A stretch of DNA of 64,000 bases from JAOARY01 sp045345765. GTDB lineage: Bacteria > Bacillota > Clostridia > Peptostreptococcales > Peptostreptococcaceae. This document shows, piece after piece, positions 1-7,852 of this stretch; position 1 is the first letter of the stretch, and each line of letters opens with the position of its first letter. Made by a program: the position numbers and the translations under genes. The stretch spans positions 1 to 64,000 of the forward strand of contig CP148265.1 in the NCBI GenBank assembly GCA_045345765.1. The letters run 5' to 3'. The notes under the pieces are model-generated. The model was given only the letters and a program-made list of their open reading frames with translations. It was not told the origin of the DNA and did not search any database.

Positions 1-17
1 ATTTATATATATTATAT

Positions 18-45
18 AAAATAGATGGGTAAACCCATCTATTTT
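18..45 (-). terminator. Intrinsic terminator after grdB
   Basis: A 13-bp perfect inverted repeat with a 2-nt centre lies just downstream of the grdB stop. On the minus strand it is followed by a T-rich tract, and the A-rich 5' side makes it usable on the other strand too. It ends the visible grd unit, so grdC and grdD, which usually follow grdB, are either beyond the window edge after this terminator or elsewhere. Confidence 0.75.
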
Positions 46-72
46 ATAATGTTATTTAATTTATTAAAATAA

Positions 73-1380
73 TTAATCTTCAAAAACAGTTTGATCTTCA
101 ACTTCTGTTTCTAATGCTTTTAAAGCCTTTTTAACTAAGTTTCTTCTTATATTCTTTTCTTCCTCTAAAGATACTGCTGGATCTCCTAAAGGATATGGTA
201 TTGCAACTGTAGGAACTATTCTATTAGCTCCAACCGTAAGAGATATTGGAACAACAGTACACATATGTACTACAGGTATTCCAGTTCTTTCAATTTCTTT
301 AACCATCGTTGCACCGCAACGAGTACAAGTACCTCACGTAGATGTTAATATAACTGCATCTACAGAAGCTTCAACTAATTCTTTTGCAAATTCAGTAGCA
401 TATGCTTTTGAACTTGCAACTGATGTACCATTTCCAACAGTAGTATAGAAATATTCAAATAATGAACCAATTTCATTTCCTTCCATTTCTCTAAGAACAT
501 CCACAGGAACAACTCTATTAGGGTCATCATTAGCACAAACTGGATCATATCCACCATGCGCAGTTTCATGTGTGTCTTTTGTTAAAGTATCAAATTCTTT
601 TATGCTATATTTCCCATATTTTGATGCTGAAGAAGACTCTATTCTATCAGGATTTCCTTTTGGAACTATTCCTCCAGATGTAACCAAGGCAATCTTAGCT
701 TTTTTAATATCTAATACAGCTTTACCTGGTTCTACTCTGTCAAAATTGGGCATTGGATATTCAGTTACAAAATCCTCTCCTTTTAATTTCTTAACAAGCA
801 TGTTAACAGAACGTTTTGAACCTCTATCCTCTGCAAAATAATTAACTCTCATTCCTCTTGGCATATAACCTTCTTCTTGAGGACTTTTAATTTCTTCGTT
901 ATTTCCTAATTTAACCAAGAATTTTGCAACTAAAGGAAGTGCTTTTCTCATACCAGCTGCTGAATCTTTAGTTTGTAATATATATACGTCTTTTTTAAAC
1001 ATATCTGCACCAGGATTTTCTTCATACATAGCTGTTAAAGCTTTTATTCCTAAAGTTTCTTCAACTTCCTTAGCTATTGTTCCACAAGCAACCCCATATC
1101 TTCCAGCATTAAATGCAGGACCTGCAACAAATAAGTCTGGCTTTAATTCTTTAATCATTTCTATTATCTTAGGCTTAGCAATATCTAAATTTTCATTAAA
1201 ATATGAATCTCCACAAGCTATTGTTCCAACAACCTCATAATTAGGATCTTCTTTTCTAAGATTTTTTTGTAAATTTTGGCTTATTGGTGGTAACTCATCC
1301 ATTTTAAATGGTTCTATATGAGCTTTTTCCTCTCCACCAATTCCTGAAAAAAACTGATTTACGTAATGAACTACTCTCAT
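73..1380 (-). CDS. grdB: Glycine reductase component B selenoprotein GrdB
   Basis: GrdB is the substrate-specific subunit of glycine reductase: with GrdE it forms protein B, which binds glycine and passes a carboxymethyl group to the selenocysteine of GrdA. The reading frame is interrupted by an in-frame TGA at 334-336, read here as selenocysteine at about residue 349, followed by GTCTRCGATM. The frame then continues for 87 residues to a proper stop, giving 435 residues, the usual family length. The ATG at 1380 is chosen because a GGAAGGGGG Shine-Dalgarno lies 7 nt upstream; the TTG codon just before it is less likely. It sits 14 nt after grdA. Not a pseudogene: conservation continues past the TGA and a hairpin follows it. 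Very secure. Confidence 0.95.
307..321 (-). promoter_or_regulatory. SECIS-like hairpin after the grdB UGA codon
   Basis: In the grdB mRNA, the sequence CGUUGC-GGU-GCAACG forms a perfect 6-bp stem with a GGU loop. The apical loop begins 18 nt after the UGA, and its first two bases are G, which fits the general bacterial SECIS rules (loop 16-37 nt downstream with G at loop position 1 or 2). It overlaps the coding sequence for the Arg-Cys-Gly-Ala-Thr segment. Folding was judged by eye. Confidence 0.7.
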
Positions 1381-1394
1381 CAAAATCCCCCTTC

Positions 1395-1871
1395 CTAGTC
1401 TTCGAATTTACAACCTTCTTCTCTTATTTCAGTCATTTCTTCTATTATTTCATCAACTTCCATAACCATTTCCATCATACCCATTTGCTCTTCAAATATA
1501 TCTGCATTAACAGCATCTTTAAATTGAGGTTCAAATACATGGTAAACTCTAAGACCTAATGATACATTAGCAAGAGGACCTGCAAAAGTAGGATCTCCCA
1601 TAGTAACAGTCTCAGCTGCTAGACCAGCAGCTTCAGCTTCAGCGGCACCTAGAACAATCACAACATTTTCTGGAGAGTATTTATCACAAGCATCTTTTAC
1701 TCTCTTTTGATTTTCTAAGTCCATAGCTCCAGCAGCCGTTCAGACAAAACACTCTGTAGATGAGAATATAACTTCTGTATTTAAATCTTTTAAACATTCT
1801 TCAATAGCTGGTGCAGGAATACCATCCCTATCACCTATTATTATCACTTTTTTATTATCGAAAACTGACAT
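1395..1871 (-). CDS. grdA: Glycine reductase selenoprotein A (GrdA)
   Basis: GrdA is the small selenoprotein that carries the Se-carboxymethyl intermediate from protein B to protein C (GrdC/GrdD), where acetyl phosphate is made. It is then re-reduced by thioredoxin. An in-frame TGA at 1740-1742 is selenocysteine 44 in the motif C41-F-V-U44, the CxxU redox motif of the family. Translation from the ATG at 1871 gives 158 residues, the usual length; AGGAGG lies 8 nt upstream. Gene callers that read TGA as stop would report only the C-terminal 109 residues from an internal ATG at 1724. The C-terminus is strongly acidic, typical of GrdA. I could not draw a convincing SECIS hairpin right after this UGA. 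Very secure. Confidence 0.95.
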
Positions 1872-1911
1872 AATAGCCTCCTTTATTTTTTATAATTTTT
1901 GAATTTATTTA

Positions 1912-3198
1912 TTAATAACCTTTTGAGCTTAAATGACCAAAACCAATTTCATTAGTAGCTCCCGTTATACCTTGAATTTCTATTTCAATGCTTCCATCTT
2001 CTTTTAATGATCCATCAAATCCTCCAGCTATTGTATCTGCAACTTCAATATATCCAATAACCTTATCCATCTTAGGAAGTTTTATAACTTGATTTGCATT
2101 ACCATTAGTAACAACTGCATTTGCTCTTATATCTGCATCAGCTAAAGATTGAGATCCTCCATCTCTACCTGCATACTCATCAGTACTTATAACAGTTTTT
2201 ATGTTTTTCATTTCAATTTTTTTACAGTTCATTATTAAATCTGTATCAGGATTACCAAATCCTTCTTGAGAAATAATAACTCCATCTAATCCCATGTATT
2301 CACATAATTTAGCAGACCAATTTGATGATCTTTCTTTATCAGCTAAATAAACGTTTTCATTTGTTATGATAACACCCATAAAATTAAAGTCTTTTCCATG
2401 TCTTTCATATAAATCTTCTATTATAGGATTATTTAAATGAACGTAAGTAGGATTTTTATCACAAGCAGAAACACAGTTACCACTTACAATTGCACCATCC
2501 ATAATTTCTGTTGGATACATTATTGTTGGTACTATTTTCTTAGCATCAACACCATATACATATGTATCATGAAGTAACCCTTGTGTTTGTAACATATATA
2601 CATAACCAACTTTAGGTAAATCCTTATATTCACTTGCTTGTTCAAATAATGGTTTAGTTTCATAAGTTTTTATAGAATCAGGTTCAACATCTCTTCCTGC
2701 TTCTGCTAAATACATAGCCGTTTTAAAACCAACCATTCTCATCGCATATTCGTGTTGATGTTGATTTAAACTTTCATCTCTTTCTGCTTTTACAACTAAA
2801 TTATTTAATTTTGAAAAAGGTGTATATTTAGCGCCTTCTCCAGTCATGTCTATTATACCTTCTTGGAATCCTACTATTTTACCAGTAGTAACAACAGCCA
2901 TACCCTTAAGTACATTTGTTTTTCCTTCTCCAACTGTGTCAACCTTATTCATTACACCTGGGAATATGCCCCCATTCCCATCAATTTTAACTCTTGGTTC
3001 TATAACATCTTTTACAGGTGTTATTCTAATACTATCACCAGGTTTAGCAATATAAAGTTCCACATCTGTTATATGATCTATTTCCATTAAAGTACTTATT
3101 AATTCTTCTTTGTTTACAAATAAAGTATTATTTTCTATCTTTGTTTCAGAAGAAAATTTAATATCTTTAATTTCTATATTTCTTAATTCTAATTTCAT
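1912..3198 (-). CDS. grdE: Glycine reductase component B proprotein GrdE
   Basis: GrdE is a proprotein that is cleaved autocatalytically into two subunits of protein B. Cleavage occurs before a conserved cysteine that becomes a pyruvoyl group, which binds glycine. Here the motif S-G-N-C-V-S-A-C places this cysteine at residue 242, the position known in the family. The length of 428 residues is normal. The ATG at 3198 has AGGAGG 7 nt upstream. It lies 15 nt after trxA and 40 nt before grdA, consistent with co-transcription as trxA-grdE-grdA-grdB. Substrate-specific paralogues for sarcosine or betaine also exist; glycine specificity is inferred from the operon composition and the glycine riboswitch. 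Confidence 0.95.
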   Translation of the reverse strand: MKLELRNIEIKDIKFSSETKIENNTLFVNKEELISTLMEIDHITDVELYIAKPGDSIRITPVKDVIEPRVKIDGNGGIFPGVMNKVDTVGEGKTNVLKGMAVVTTGKIVGFQEGIIDMTGEGAKYTPFSKLNNLVVKAERDESLNQHQHEYAMRMVGFKTAMYLAEAGRDVEPDSIKTYETKPLFEQASEYKDLPKVGYVYMLQTQGLLHDTYVYGVDAKKIVPTIMYPTEIMDGAIVSGNCVSACDKNPTYVHLNNPIIEDLYERHGKDFNFMGVIITNENVYLADKERSSNWSAKLCEYMGLDGVIISQEGFGNPDTDLIMNCKKIEMKNIKTVISTDEYAGRDGGSQSLADADIRANAVVTNGNANQVIKLPKMDKVIGYIEVADTIAGGFDGSLKEDGSIEIEIQGITGATNEIGFGHLSSKGY

Positions 3199-3213
3199 AC
3201 AAGACCTCCTTTA

Positions 3214-3531
3214 TTAAAGACTTTTTTCTATCATTTCTTTGATATTCTCTATTGTTGCATCATCTTTAGTAACTTCTTCTATCTTTTCTCCATCTTTGTA
3301 AAGACTTATTGTTGGTAATCCTAAAACTTTTTGTTTTATTGCAAGTCTTCTAGCTTTAGCTGCATCTAATTTGCAGAATTTAACTTTGCCTTCGAATTCT
3401 TTTTCTAATTTTTCTACATAAGGCATTAAAGCTTTACAAGGCTCACACCCTTCACTCCAATAATCCACTAAAACCAAACCACTCGCTTCTAAAACTTCTG
3501 GTTCAAACGTTTTCTTGTCAACTGCTAACAT
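3214..3531 (-). CDS. trxA: Thioredoxin of the glycine reductase system
   Basis: A 105-residue thioredoxin with a single thioredoxin fold. The active site is G28-C29-E30-P31-C32 instead of the classical W-C-G-P-C; a Gly-Cys-x-Pro-Cys form is typical of thioredoxins encoded in glycine reductase operons. It is expected to take electrons from TrxB and reduce oxidised GrdA after each turnover. The ATG at 3531 has AGGAGG 8 nt upstream. It is the first gene after the terminator at 3723-3767 and has its own candidate promoter at 3609-3638, so it probably begins the trxA-grdE-grdA-grdB message. Confidence 0.93.
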   Translation of the reverse strand: MLAVDKKTFEPEVLEASGLVLVDYWSEGCEPCKALMPYVEKLEKEFEGKVKFCKLDAAKARRLAIKQKVLGLPTISLYKDGEKIEEVTKDDATIENIKEMIEKSL

Positions 3532-3599
3532 CTTTATACCTCCTTACAAAATTAAAGTTTGCAATATTTATTTTAATTTTTAATCAAAACAAATATTAG

Positions 3600-3638
3600 G
3601 TTAATAATATTATATTATTAACAATAAAATTTTAACAA
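3600..3638 (-). promoter_or_regulatory. trxA promoter with overlapping palindrome
   Basis: Minus-strand -35 TTGTTA (3633-3638) and -10 TATAAT (3609-3614) are separated by 18 bp. A perfect 11-1-11 inverted repeat at 3600-3622 (arm GTTAATAATAT) covers the whole -10 element, which could be an operator. The palindrome half sites are too far apart for a Rex site (TTGTTAA-N4-TTAACAA). The promoter is a pattern call; regulator unknown. Confidence 0.5.
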
Positions 3639-3722
3639 AATAGAATAAAGCTTTTTTTTGAATATTCGTTATTTTATAGATAAAAATTCATATACATATA
3701 ACGTCATTTCAAATATTTATAT

Positions 3723-3767
3723 TAAAGTGTTTTAAAGTAAATATCTTTTTTACTTTAAAACACTTTA
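3723..3767 (-). terminator. Terminator between trxB and trxA
   Basis: A perfect 19-bp stem (arm TAAAGTGTTTTAAAGTAAA on the minus strand) with a 7-nt loop lies between trxB and trxA. The strand is AT-rich enough to act in either direction. It separates the riboswitch-grdX-trxB message from trxA-grdE-grdA-grdB, allowing the riboswitch to act only on the first two genes unless there is read-through. Confidence 0.7.
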
Positions 3768-3781
3768 TTAACTATTTAGTT

Positions 3782-4735
3782 TTAAGCTTCAAACTTAGCA
3801 TCTACATATTTTTCAGCCATTATTGCAGCAATAGCACCATCAGAAGTTGCTGTAACAACTTGTCTTATTTTCTTAGATCTACAATCTCCAGCAACAAATA
3901 CACCTTCTATATTTGTTTTCATATCTTCATCACCAATTATATATCCAGAATCATCCATATTTAATTTACCTTTAAATATGTCTGTTTGAGGTATATATCC
4001 AACAAACACGAAAAGCCCCATTGTTCCATCTTCTTCATCTGCAACTTTTTCAAAAAGTTCATTTGTTTGTGTATTTTTAAATACTATTGACTCTAAAATC
4101 CCATCACCTTTGACTTCTTCTACAACAGTATTAAACATAAATTCTATTTTTTCATTTCTAAAAGCTCTTTCTTTGATAGACTTCGCAGCTCTTAAGAATT
4201 CTTCACCTTTTCTATATGCTATATAAACTTTTCTAGCAAATTTAGTTAAAAACATAGCTTCTTCTATAGCAGTATCTCCACCACCTATTACAACAATCTC
4301 CATATCCTCAAAGAATGCTCCATCACAAGTAGCACAGTATGAAACACCTTTTCCTGTAAGTTCTTTTTCACCAGGTGCATTTAATTTTCTTGGAGAAGCT
4401 CCCGTTGCAACTAAAACTGACTTTGCTCTATAAGTATTTTCTTTTGAATTTAATATCTTAATATCCGAATCTAAATCCATAGAAATTATCTCATCAGATT
4501 CTATTTTAGCTCCAAATTCTTTACATTGTTCTACCATTCTAGCAACTAAAGTAGGTCCAGTTGCATTTTCTATAGAACCAGGGTAATTAGCAACTTCATC
4601 AGTTATAACTATCTGTCCCCCAGTTTTTGCCTTTTCTAATATTAAAACATCCATACTAGCTCTTGCTGCATAAAGTCCAGCTGCAAGGCCTCCTGGACCA
4701 GCTCCTATAACAACTAAATCATATACCTTATCCAT
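3782..4735 (-). CDS. trxB: Thioredoxin reductase
   Basis: A 317-residue flavoprotein that transfers electrons from NAD(P)H through FAD to thioredoxin. Visible features are the N-terminal FAD-binding GAGPGG (residues 11-16), the redox-active C134-A-T-C137, the second dinucleotide-binding GGGDTA (151-156), and the C-terminal FAD-site motif F-V-A-G-D-C. The start ATG at 4735 follows GGAGTGG. Its position between grdX and trxA is the standard grd arrangement, so its main task is presumably feeding electrons to glycine reductase. Length and motifs are normal. Confidence 0.95.
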   Translation of the reverse strand: MDKVYDLVVIGAGPGGLAAGLYAARASMDVLILEKAKTGGQIVITDEVANYPGSIENATGPTLVARMVEQCKEFGAKIESDEIISMDLDSDIKILNSKENTYRAKSVLVATGASPRKLNAPGEKELTGKGVSYCATCDGAFFEDMEIVVIGGGDTAIEEAMFLTKFARKVYIAYRKGEEFLRAAKSIKERAFRNEKIEFMFNTVVEEVKGDGILESIVFKNTQTNELFEKVADEEDGTMGLFVFVGYIPQTDIFKGKLNMDDSGYIIGDEDMKTNIEGVFVAGDCRSKKIRQVVTATSDGAIAAIMAEKYVDAKFEA

Positions 4736-4754
4736 TGTAGCCCACTCCTTTTGT

Positions 4755-5120
4755 TTATTTTATTAAAGCATTTTTGATAAGATCTAAATCAATTACCCTA
4801 AAATCATCTAAAATCTTTTCGTTCCAATTTGGTGTACTTTTCATTTCAAAAAACTTATCAAAAGTTGATATAGCCTTTTCTATAATATCCAATGAATCTA
4901 AACAAAGATTTCCACCTTTTTTTACTGCAATTGACTTAAAAGGTGTTTCATTTGGTTTAACACTTCCTGAAAGAGGGTGAGTAAGCAAAACATAATTATT
5001 ATGAACATAGTCCCTAGCTTTTTTTAATATGTATCTATAATTTTCATTAACATATAACACTTCGATTCCATCAGCATTTAAATTTTCTTTAACTAATAAA
5101 TTATTTGTAATTACTAAAAT
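4755..5120 (-). CDS. grdX: GrdX family protein, probable AUU start
   Basis: GrdX is a small protein of unknown function that heads glycine reductase operons. The segment with L-L-T-H-P-L-S-G-S-V-K-P-N-E-T-P is typical. The first canonical start codon, a GTG at 5060, would remove a sensible N-terminus. Upstream in frame, immediately after a TAA at 5121-5123, the frame reads I-L-V-I-T-N-N-L-L-V-K-E, which looks like the family start. The only codon suitably placed there is ATT at 5118-5120, 5 nt after an eight-G run (5126-5133) that can pair with the anti-Shine-Dalgarno. I therefore propose AUU initiation and 121 residues. The gene sits behind a glycine riboswitch and 19 nt before trxB. Identity is fairly secure; the start is inference. 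Confidence 0.8.
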   Translation of the reverse strand: MLVITNNLLVKENLNADGIEVLYVNENYRYILKKARDYVHNNYVLLTHPLSGSVKPNETPFKSIAVKKGGNLCLDSLDIIEKAISTFDKFFEMKSTPNWNEKILDDFRVIDLDLIKNALIK

Positions 5121-5152
5121 TTAAACCCCCCCCTTTTTAAACAATTAAAATA

Positions 5153-5290
5153 GGGAAATCAATATCCCTATTGATTTCCCTGTTCATCCAGAGCACCGTC
5201 CAAATATAATCCTTTTGCCTGAGAATTTCATCATATTTTGGGAAATACGACTTGTCCCTTCGGCCACTTAATAACAAGTTGTCTCTTATA
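5153..5290 (-). promoter_or_regulatory. Glycine riboswitch with terminator platform
   Basis: In the minus-strand leader of grdX, a single glycine aptamer can be read: GAGAC at 5281-5285, GGCCGAAGG at about 5258-5266, CUCAGGCAAAAGGA at about 5209-5222, and GGACGG...GCUCUGGA near 5187-5202. These match the conserved core of gcvT-type glycine riboswitches. Downstream, a perfect 11-bp stem (arms 5153-5163 and 5170-5180) followed by UAUUUUAAUU looks like the terminator of the expression platform. Only one aptamer is visible, not the common tandem pair. Glycine would be expected to switch on grdX-trxB. Confidence 0.88.
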
Positions 5291-5341
5291 TTCTTCTTCC
5301 AGTTAATTATTAAATTATTTTCTTAAGCTAATCTTGATTTC

Positions 5342-5370
5342 ATTATAGATAAAATTTAAGATTTAATCAA
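5342..5370 (-). promoter_or_regulatory. Promoter of the riboswitch-grdX-trxB unit
   Basis: Minus-strand -35 TTGATT (5365-5370), 17-bp spacer, and perfect -10 TATAAT (5342-5347). Transcription would begin near 5335, about 45 nt upstream of the aptamer. Confidence 0.7.
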
Positions 5371-5641
5371 TAGATTTTTTTTAAAAAATTTTTTTTTAAA
5401 TTTCTTCTAATTTATTTTTTTTTTTGAAATTAAGCTATATGAATATATTCATAATATTAACATATTATAATTTTCGAAATATTTAATTATTTTTAATTAA
5501 TTTTATATTAAATAAACTTTTATTTATCGTTATAAGAATAAGTTTTTTAAATACCTCTCATTAATTTTTTCTATATCGAAATCTCATTTTTAAAACTAAT
5601 AATCATTAAATATTTCCAAGATATTATTTACAAATATTTTA
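5371..5641. other. AT-rich intergenic region, nothing recognised
   Basis: This stretch upstream of the grd promoter and downstream of the DegV unit is extremely AT-rich, with T and A runs. I see no ORF, RNA fold or repeat in it apart from the two regulatory elements at its edges. Confidence 0.5.
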
Positions 5642-5694
5642 AATGTATATAAAAAAATAAAATCTTAAAAAGATTTTATTTTTTTATATACATT
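5642..5694 (-). terminator. Long palindromic terminator overlapping the degV end
   Basis: A perfect 25-bp inverted repeat with a 3-nt loop (arms 5642-5666 and 5670-5694). The last six codons and stop of the upstream DegV gene lie inside the right arm. It ends the 11-gene minus-strand unit. Confidence 0.75.
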
Positions 5695-6509
5695 AAAGCA
5701 ACTATACCTGGACCTGAATGAGTCCCTATTGTTGCACCAACTGTCCCTTTTATTATATTTTTAGGTTGCATTTTCAAAATAAGTCTTTCTTTTAATATAG
5801 ACTCTTTATCTCCTGCATCTCCACTGAAAATAGCAATATCATCATCACAAGGATTATCATTAATCATTATTTCAATTAATTTGTCTATAGACTTTTTACT
5901 TCCTCTAGCTTGATCTATTTGTTTTACTTGCCCGTCTTCTATTTTAAGAATAGGCTTTATATTTAATATCGTTCCAATTGCAGCTTTTGTAGAAGACAAT
6001 CTTCCACCCTTTTTTAAATATTCTAATGTCTCAACACTAAATATACATTCTACTTTATCTACTAAAGCATTTATTTTTTCTCTTATTTCTTCTATATTTT
6101 TATCCTTCATAAACTTTGCAATTTCAAATAAAATAAAACCATAACCAAAGGATAATTGTTGACTATCAAAAACTTCTATCTTATCAGAATTTAAATTTTC
6201 CTTAGCTGATAATGCTGATTTATACGTTCCTGTTACTTTAGAAGAACCAGATATATAAATAACTTTATCATATTCTTCTAAATACTTTTCAAAAACAAGC
6301 TTAAATTCAATTGGTGTTATTTGAGAAGTTTTTGGCAAAATTTTAGATTCCTTTAATTTTTTATAAAATTCATCATTTGTTAAATCTATTCCATCTTTAT
6401 ATTCTTTATCATCAAAAATTATAGTAAGAGGAATTATTTCTATATCATATTTTTCTTTTATCTCTTTTGGTATATCACAAAGACTATCCCCAATTAATTT
6501 AATCTTCAA
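5676..6509 (-). CDS. DegV family protein (FakB-like fatty-acid binding protein)
   Basis: A 277-residue DegV protein. The family binds a fatty acid and, in the characterised FakAB system, presents it to the kinase FakA for phosphorylation. Visible family features are the N-terminal G-D-S-L-C-D-I-P, the T-S-Q-x-T-P segment around residue 60, G-S-S-K-V-T-G-T-Y near residue 88, and the C-terminal G-P-G. The start is TTG at 6509 because GGAGGAGGAA lies just upstream, encoded within the last codons of the neighbouring degV. The two DegV genes are adjacent paralogues separated by 2 nt. A DAK2/FakA-like gene lies at 29,990-31,615. Substrate is not deducible. Confidence 0.88.
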   Translation of the reverse strand: MKIKLIGDSLCDIPKEIKEKYDIEIIPLTIIFDDKEYKDGIDLTNDEFYKKLKESKILPKTSQITPIEFKLVFEKYLEEYDKVIYISGSSKVTGTYKSALSAKENLNSDKIEVFDSQQLSFGYGFILFEIAKFMKDKNIEEIREKINALVDKVECIFSVETLEYLKKGGRLSSTKAAIGTILNIKPILKIEDGQVKQIDQARGSKKSIDKLIEIMINDNPCDDDIAIFSGDAGDKESILKERLILKMQPKNIIKGTVGATIGTHSGPGIVALMYIKK

Positions 6510-6511
6510 AA

Positions 6512-7357
6512 TTATTCCTCCTCCACATAATACAGTGCTACTGCACTAAGACCAGAATAAGCTGCAACTGTACAACCTACATTTGATTCTATTATTTCCT
6601 TAGGTTTATACTCTTTTAAGATGGCCTGTTTTAAATCATTAAAGTAATCAATATCATTTGCATGATTTATTCCAATTTCTTTTCCATCAAGAGAAATATT
6701 TGATTTTTTTATATTATTAATAATAGTTTTAATAGCTTTTTTTCTGCCTCTTACTTTTTCTTTTACAACCATTTGACCATCTTTCATCGTTATTATAGGT
6801 TTTATATTAAATAAATTTCCTAGTAAATATTCACTCTTTTTAATCCTTCCACCTCTATAAGCATATTCTAATGTATCAAATACTATATTATATTTTAAAT
6901 TATCTCTCATTTTTTCCACTTCTATTTTTATTGTTTTTAAATCAGCACCTGATTTTGCAAGTCTCGCAGCCTTTATAACAAGCATTCCAAATCCCAAAGT
7001 AATTCCCTTAGAATCTATAATTTCAATATTTAAATCATCTAAATTTTCTTTTGCCTGGCAAGCACTGTTATAAGTACCACTAAGCGCACTTGATAAAGTT
7101 ATACAAAGTATATCCTTAGTTTTATTTGATATCTCTTTAAAAATATTTTCAAATTCCAAAATATTTATTTGCGATGTTGATAGCTTTATACTATTATTTT
7201 TTTCTAACATAGCAAACATCTTGTTAGTGTCTAAATCTACACCATCTTGATATTCTCTCCCATCAACCATAACTTTCAATGGTATCACTTCTATACCATA
7301 TTCTTCTATAAATTGTTTTGGCAAATCACTAACGCTATCAGTAACAATCTTTATCAT
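6512..7357 (-). CDS. DegV family protein (FakB-like), second paralogue
   Basis: A 281-residue DegV family member with T-D-S-V-S-D-L-P at the N-terminus, T-S-Q-I-N near residue 60, L-S-S-A-L-S-G-T-Y near residue 90 and a C-terminal Y-S-G. Its C-terminal Glu-Glu-Glu codons supply the Shine-Dalgarno of the next degV, so translation of the two is probably coupled. The ATG at 7357 follows GAGGTGATAAT. Organisms with FakA often carry two or more FakB proteins with different acyl-chain preferences; that is family knowledge and is not visible here. Confidence 0.88.
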   Translation of the reverse strand: MIKIVTDSVSDLPKQFIEEYGIEVIPLKVMVDGREYQDGVDLDTNKMFAMLEKNNSIKLSTSQINILEFENIFKEISNKTKDILCITLSSALSGTYNSACQAKENLDDLNIEIIDSKGITLGFGMLVIKAARLAKSGADLKTIKIEVEKMRDNLKYNIVFDTLEYAYRGGRIKKSEYLLGNLFNIKPIITMKDGQMVVKEKVRGRKKAIKTIINNIKKSNISLDGKEIGINHANDIDYFNDLKQAILKEYKPKEIIESNVGCTVAAYSGLSAVALYYVEEE

Positions 7358-7361
7358 ATTA

Positions 7362-7832
7362 TCACCTCAAATCACTATAACCAATTTGTCTTAATGCTTC
7401 ATAAGTAACTATAGCTACTGTATTTGATAAATTTAATGATCTTGCATATTCTAAATTTTTCATAGGCACTCTAAATGATTTATCCATATTTTGAAAAATC
7501 AAGTCTTCATCAAGCCCTTTACTTTCTTTTCCAAACAAAATAAAATCTCCATCTTTAAAATCAACATCACTATGATTTTTATCTGCCTTTGTAGTTGCTA
7601 AATAAAAACTACAACCTTTGTTTATTTGAAAAAATTCATCTAAACAATCATATATTTTTATATCTGCCATATCTACATAATCCATACCAGCTCTTTTTAA
7701 GGATTTTTCATTTAGTGAAAATCCAAGAGGTCTTATCAGATGCAAATTAGCTCCTGTTACTACACATGTTCTTATTATATTCCCCGTATTTTGAGGAATT
7801 TCTGGTTCTACTAGCACTATATTTATAGCCAT
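7362..7832 (-). CDS. trmL: tRNA (cytidine(34)-2'-O)-methyltransferase
   Basis: A 156-residue SPOUT-class methyltransferase. TrmL methylates the ribose of the wobble base in tRNA-Leu species using S-adenosylmethionine. Motifs include the N-terminal V-E-P-E-I-P-Q-N-T-G-N-I-I-R-T, F-G-K-E-S-K-G-L at the knot, and the C-terminal R-S-L-N-L-S-N-T-V-A-I-V. All are typical of TrmL/YibK, and the length is normal. The ATG at 7832 follows GAGGTG. It is a middle gene of the long minus-strand unit. Confidence 0.92.
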   Translation of the reverse strand: MAINIVLVEPEIPQNTGNIIRTCVVTGANLHLIRPLGFSLNEKSLKRAGMDYVDMADIKIYDCLDEFFQINKGCSFYLATTKADKNHSDVDFKDGDFILFGKESKGLDEDLIFQNMDKSFRVPMKNLEYARSLNLSNTVAIVTYEALRQIGYSDLR

Positions 7833-7852
7833 TTAAACACCTCTTTATATCT

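Noticed and set aside
375..569. Out-of-frame ORFs inside grdB, grdE, prkC and other genes on either strand
   Set aside because: They lie over well-conserved genes, lack ribosome binding sites and have low-complexity translations, so they are shadows.
1700..1740. SECIS hairpin for grdA
   Set aside because: The best pairing right after the UGA (GGCU with AGCU) has only 4 bp and puts the loop 7 nt from UGA, outside the usual range. Not reported as a feature.
73..1871. GrdB and GrdA reading frames broken by stop codons, as in pseudogenes
   Set aside because: Both breaks are TGA at the exact selenocysteine position of the family, with full conservation afterwards. They are selenoprotein genes.
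3600..3622. Rex operator at the trxA promoter
   Set aside because: TTGTTAA and TTAAC halves occur, but with 11 nt between them rather than 4.
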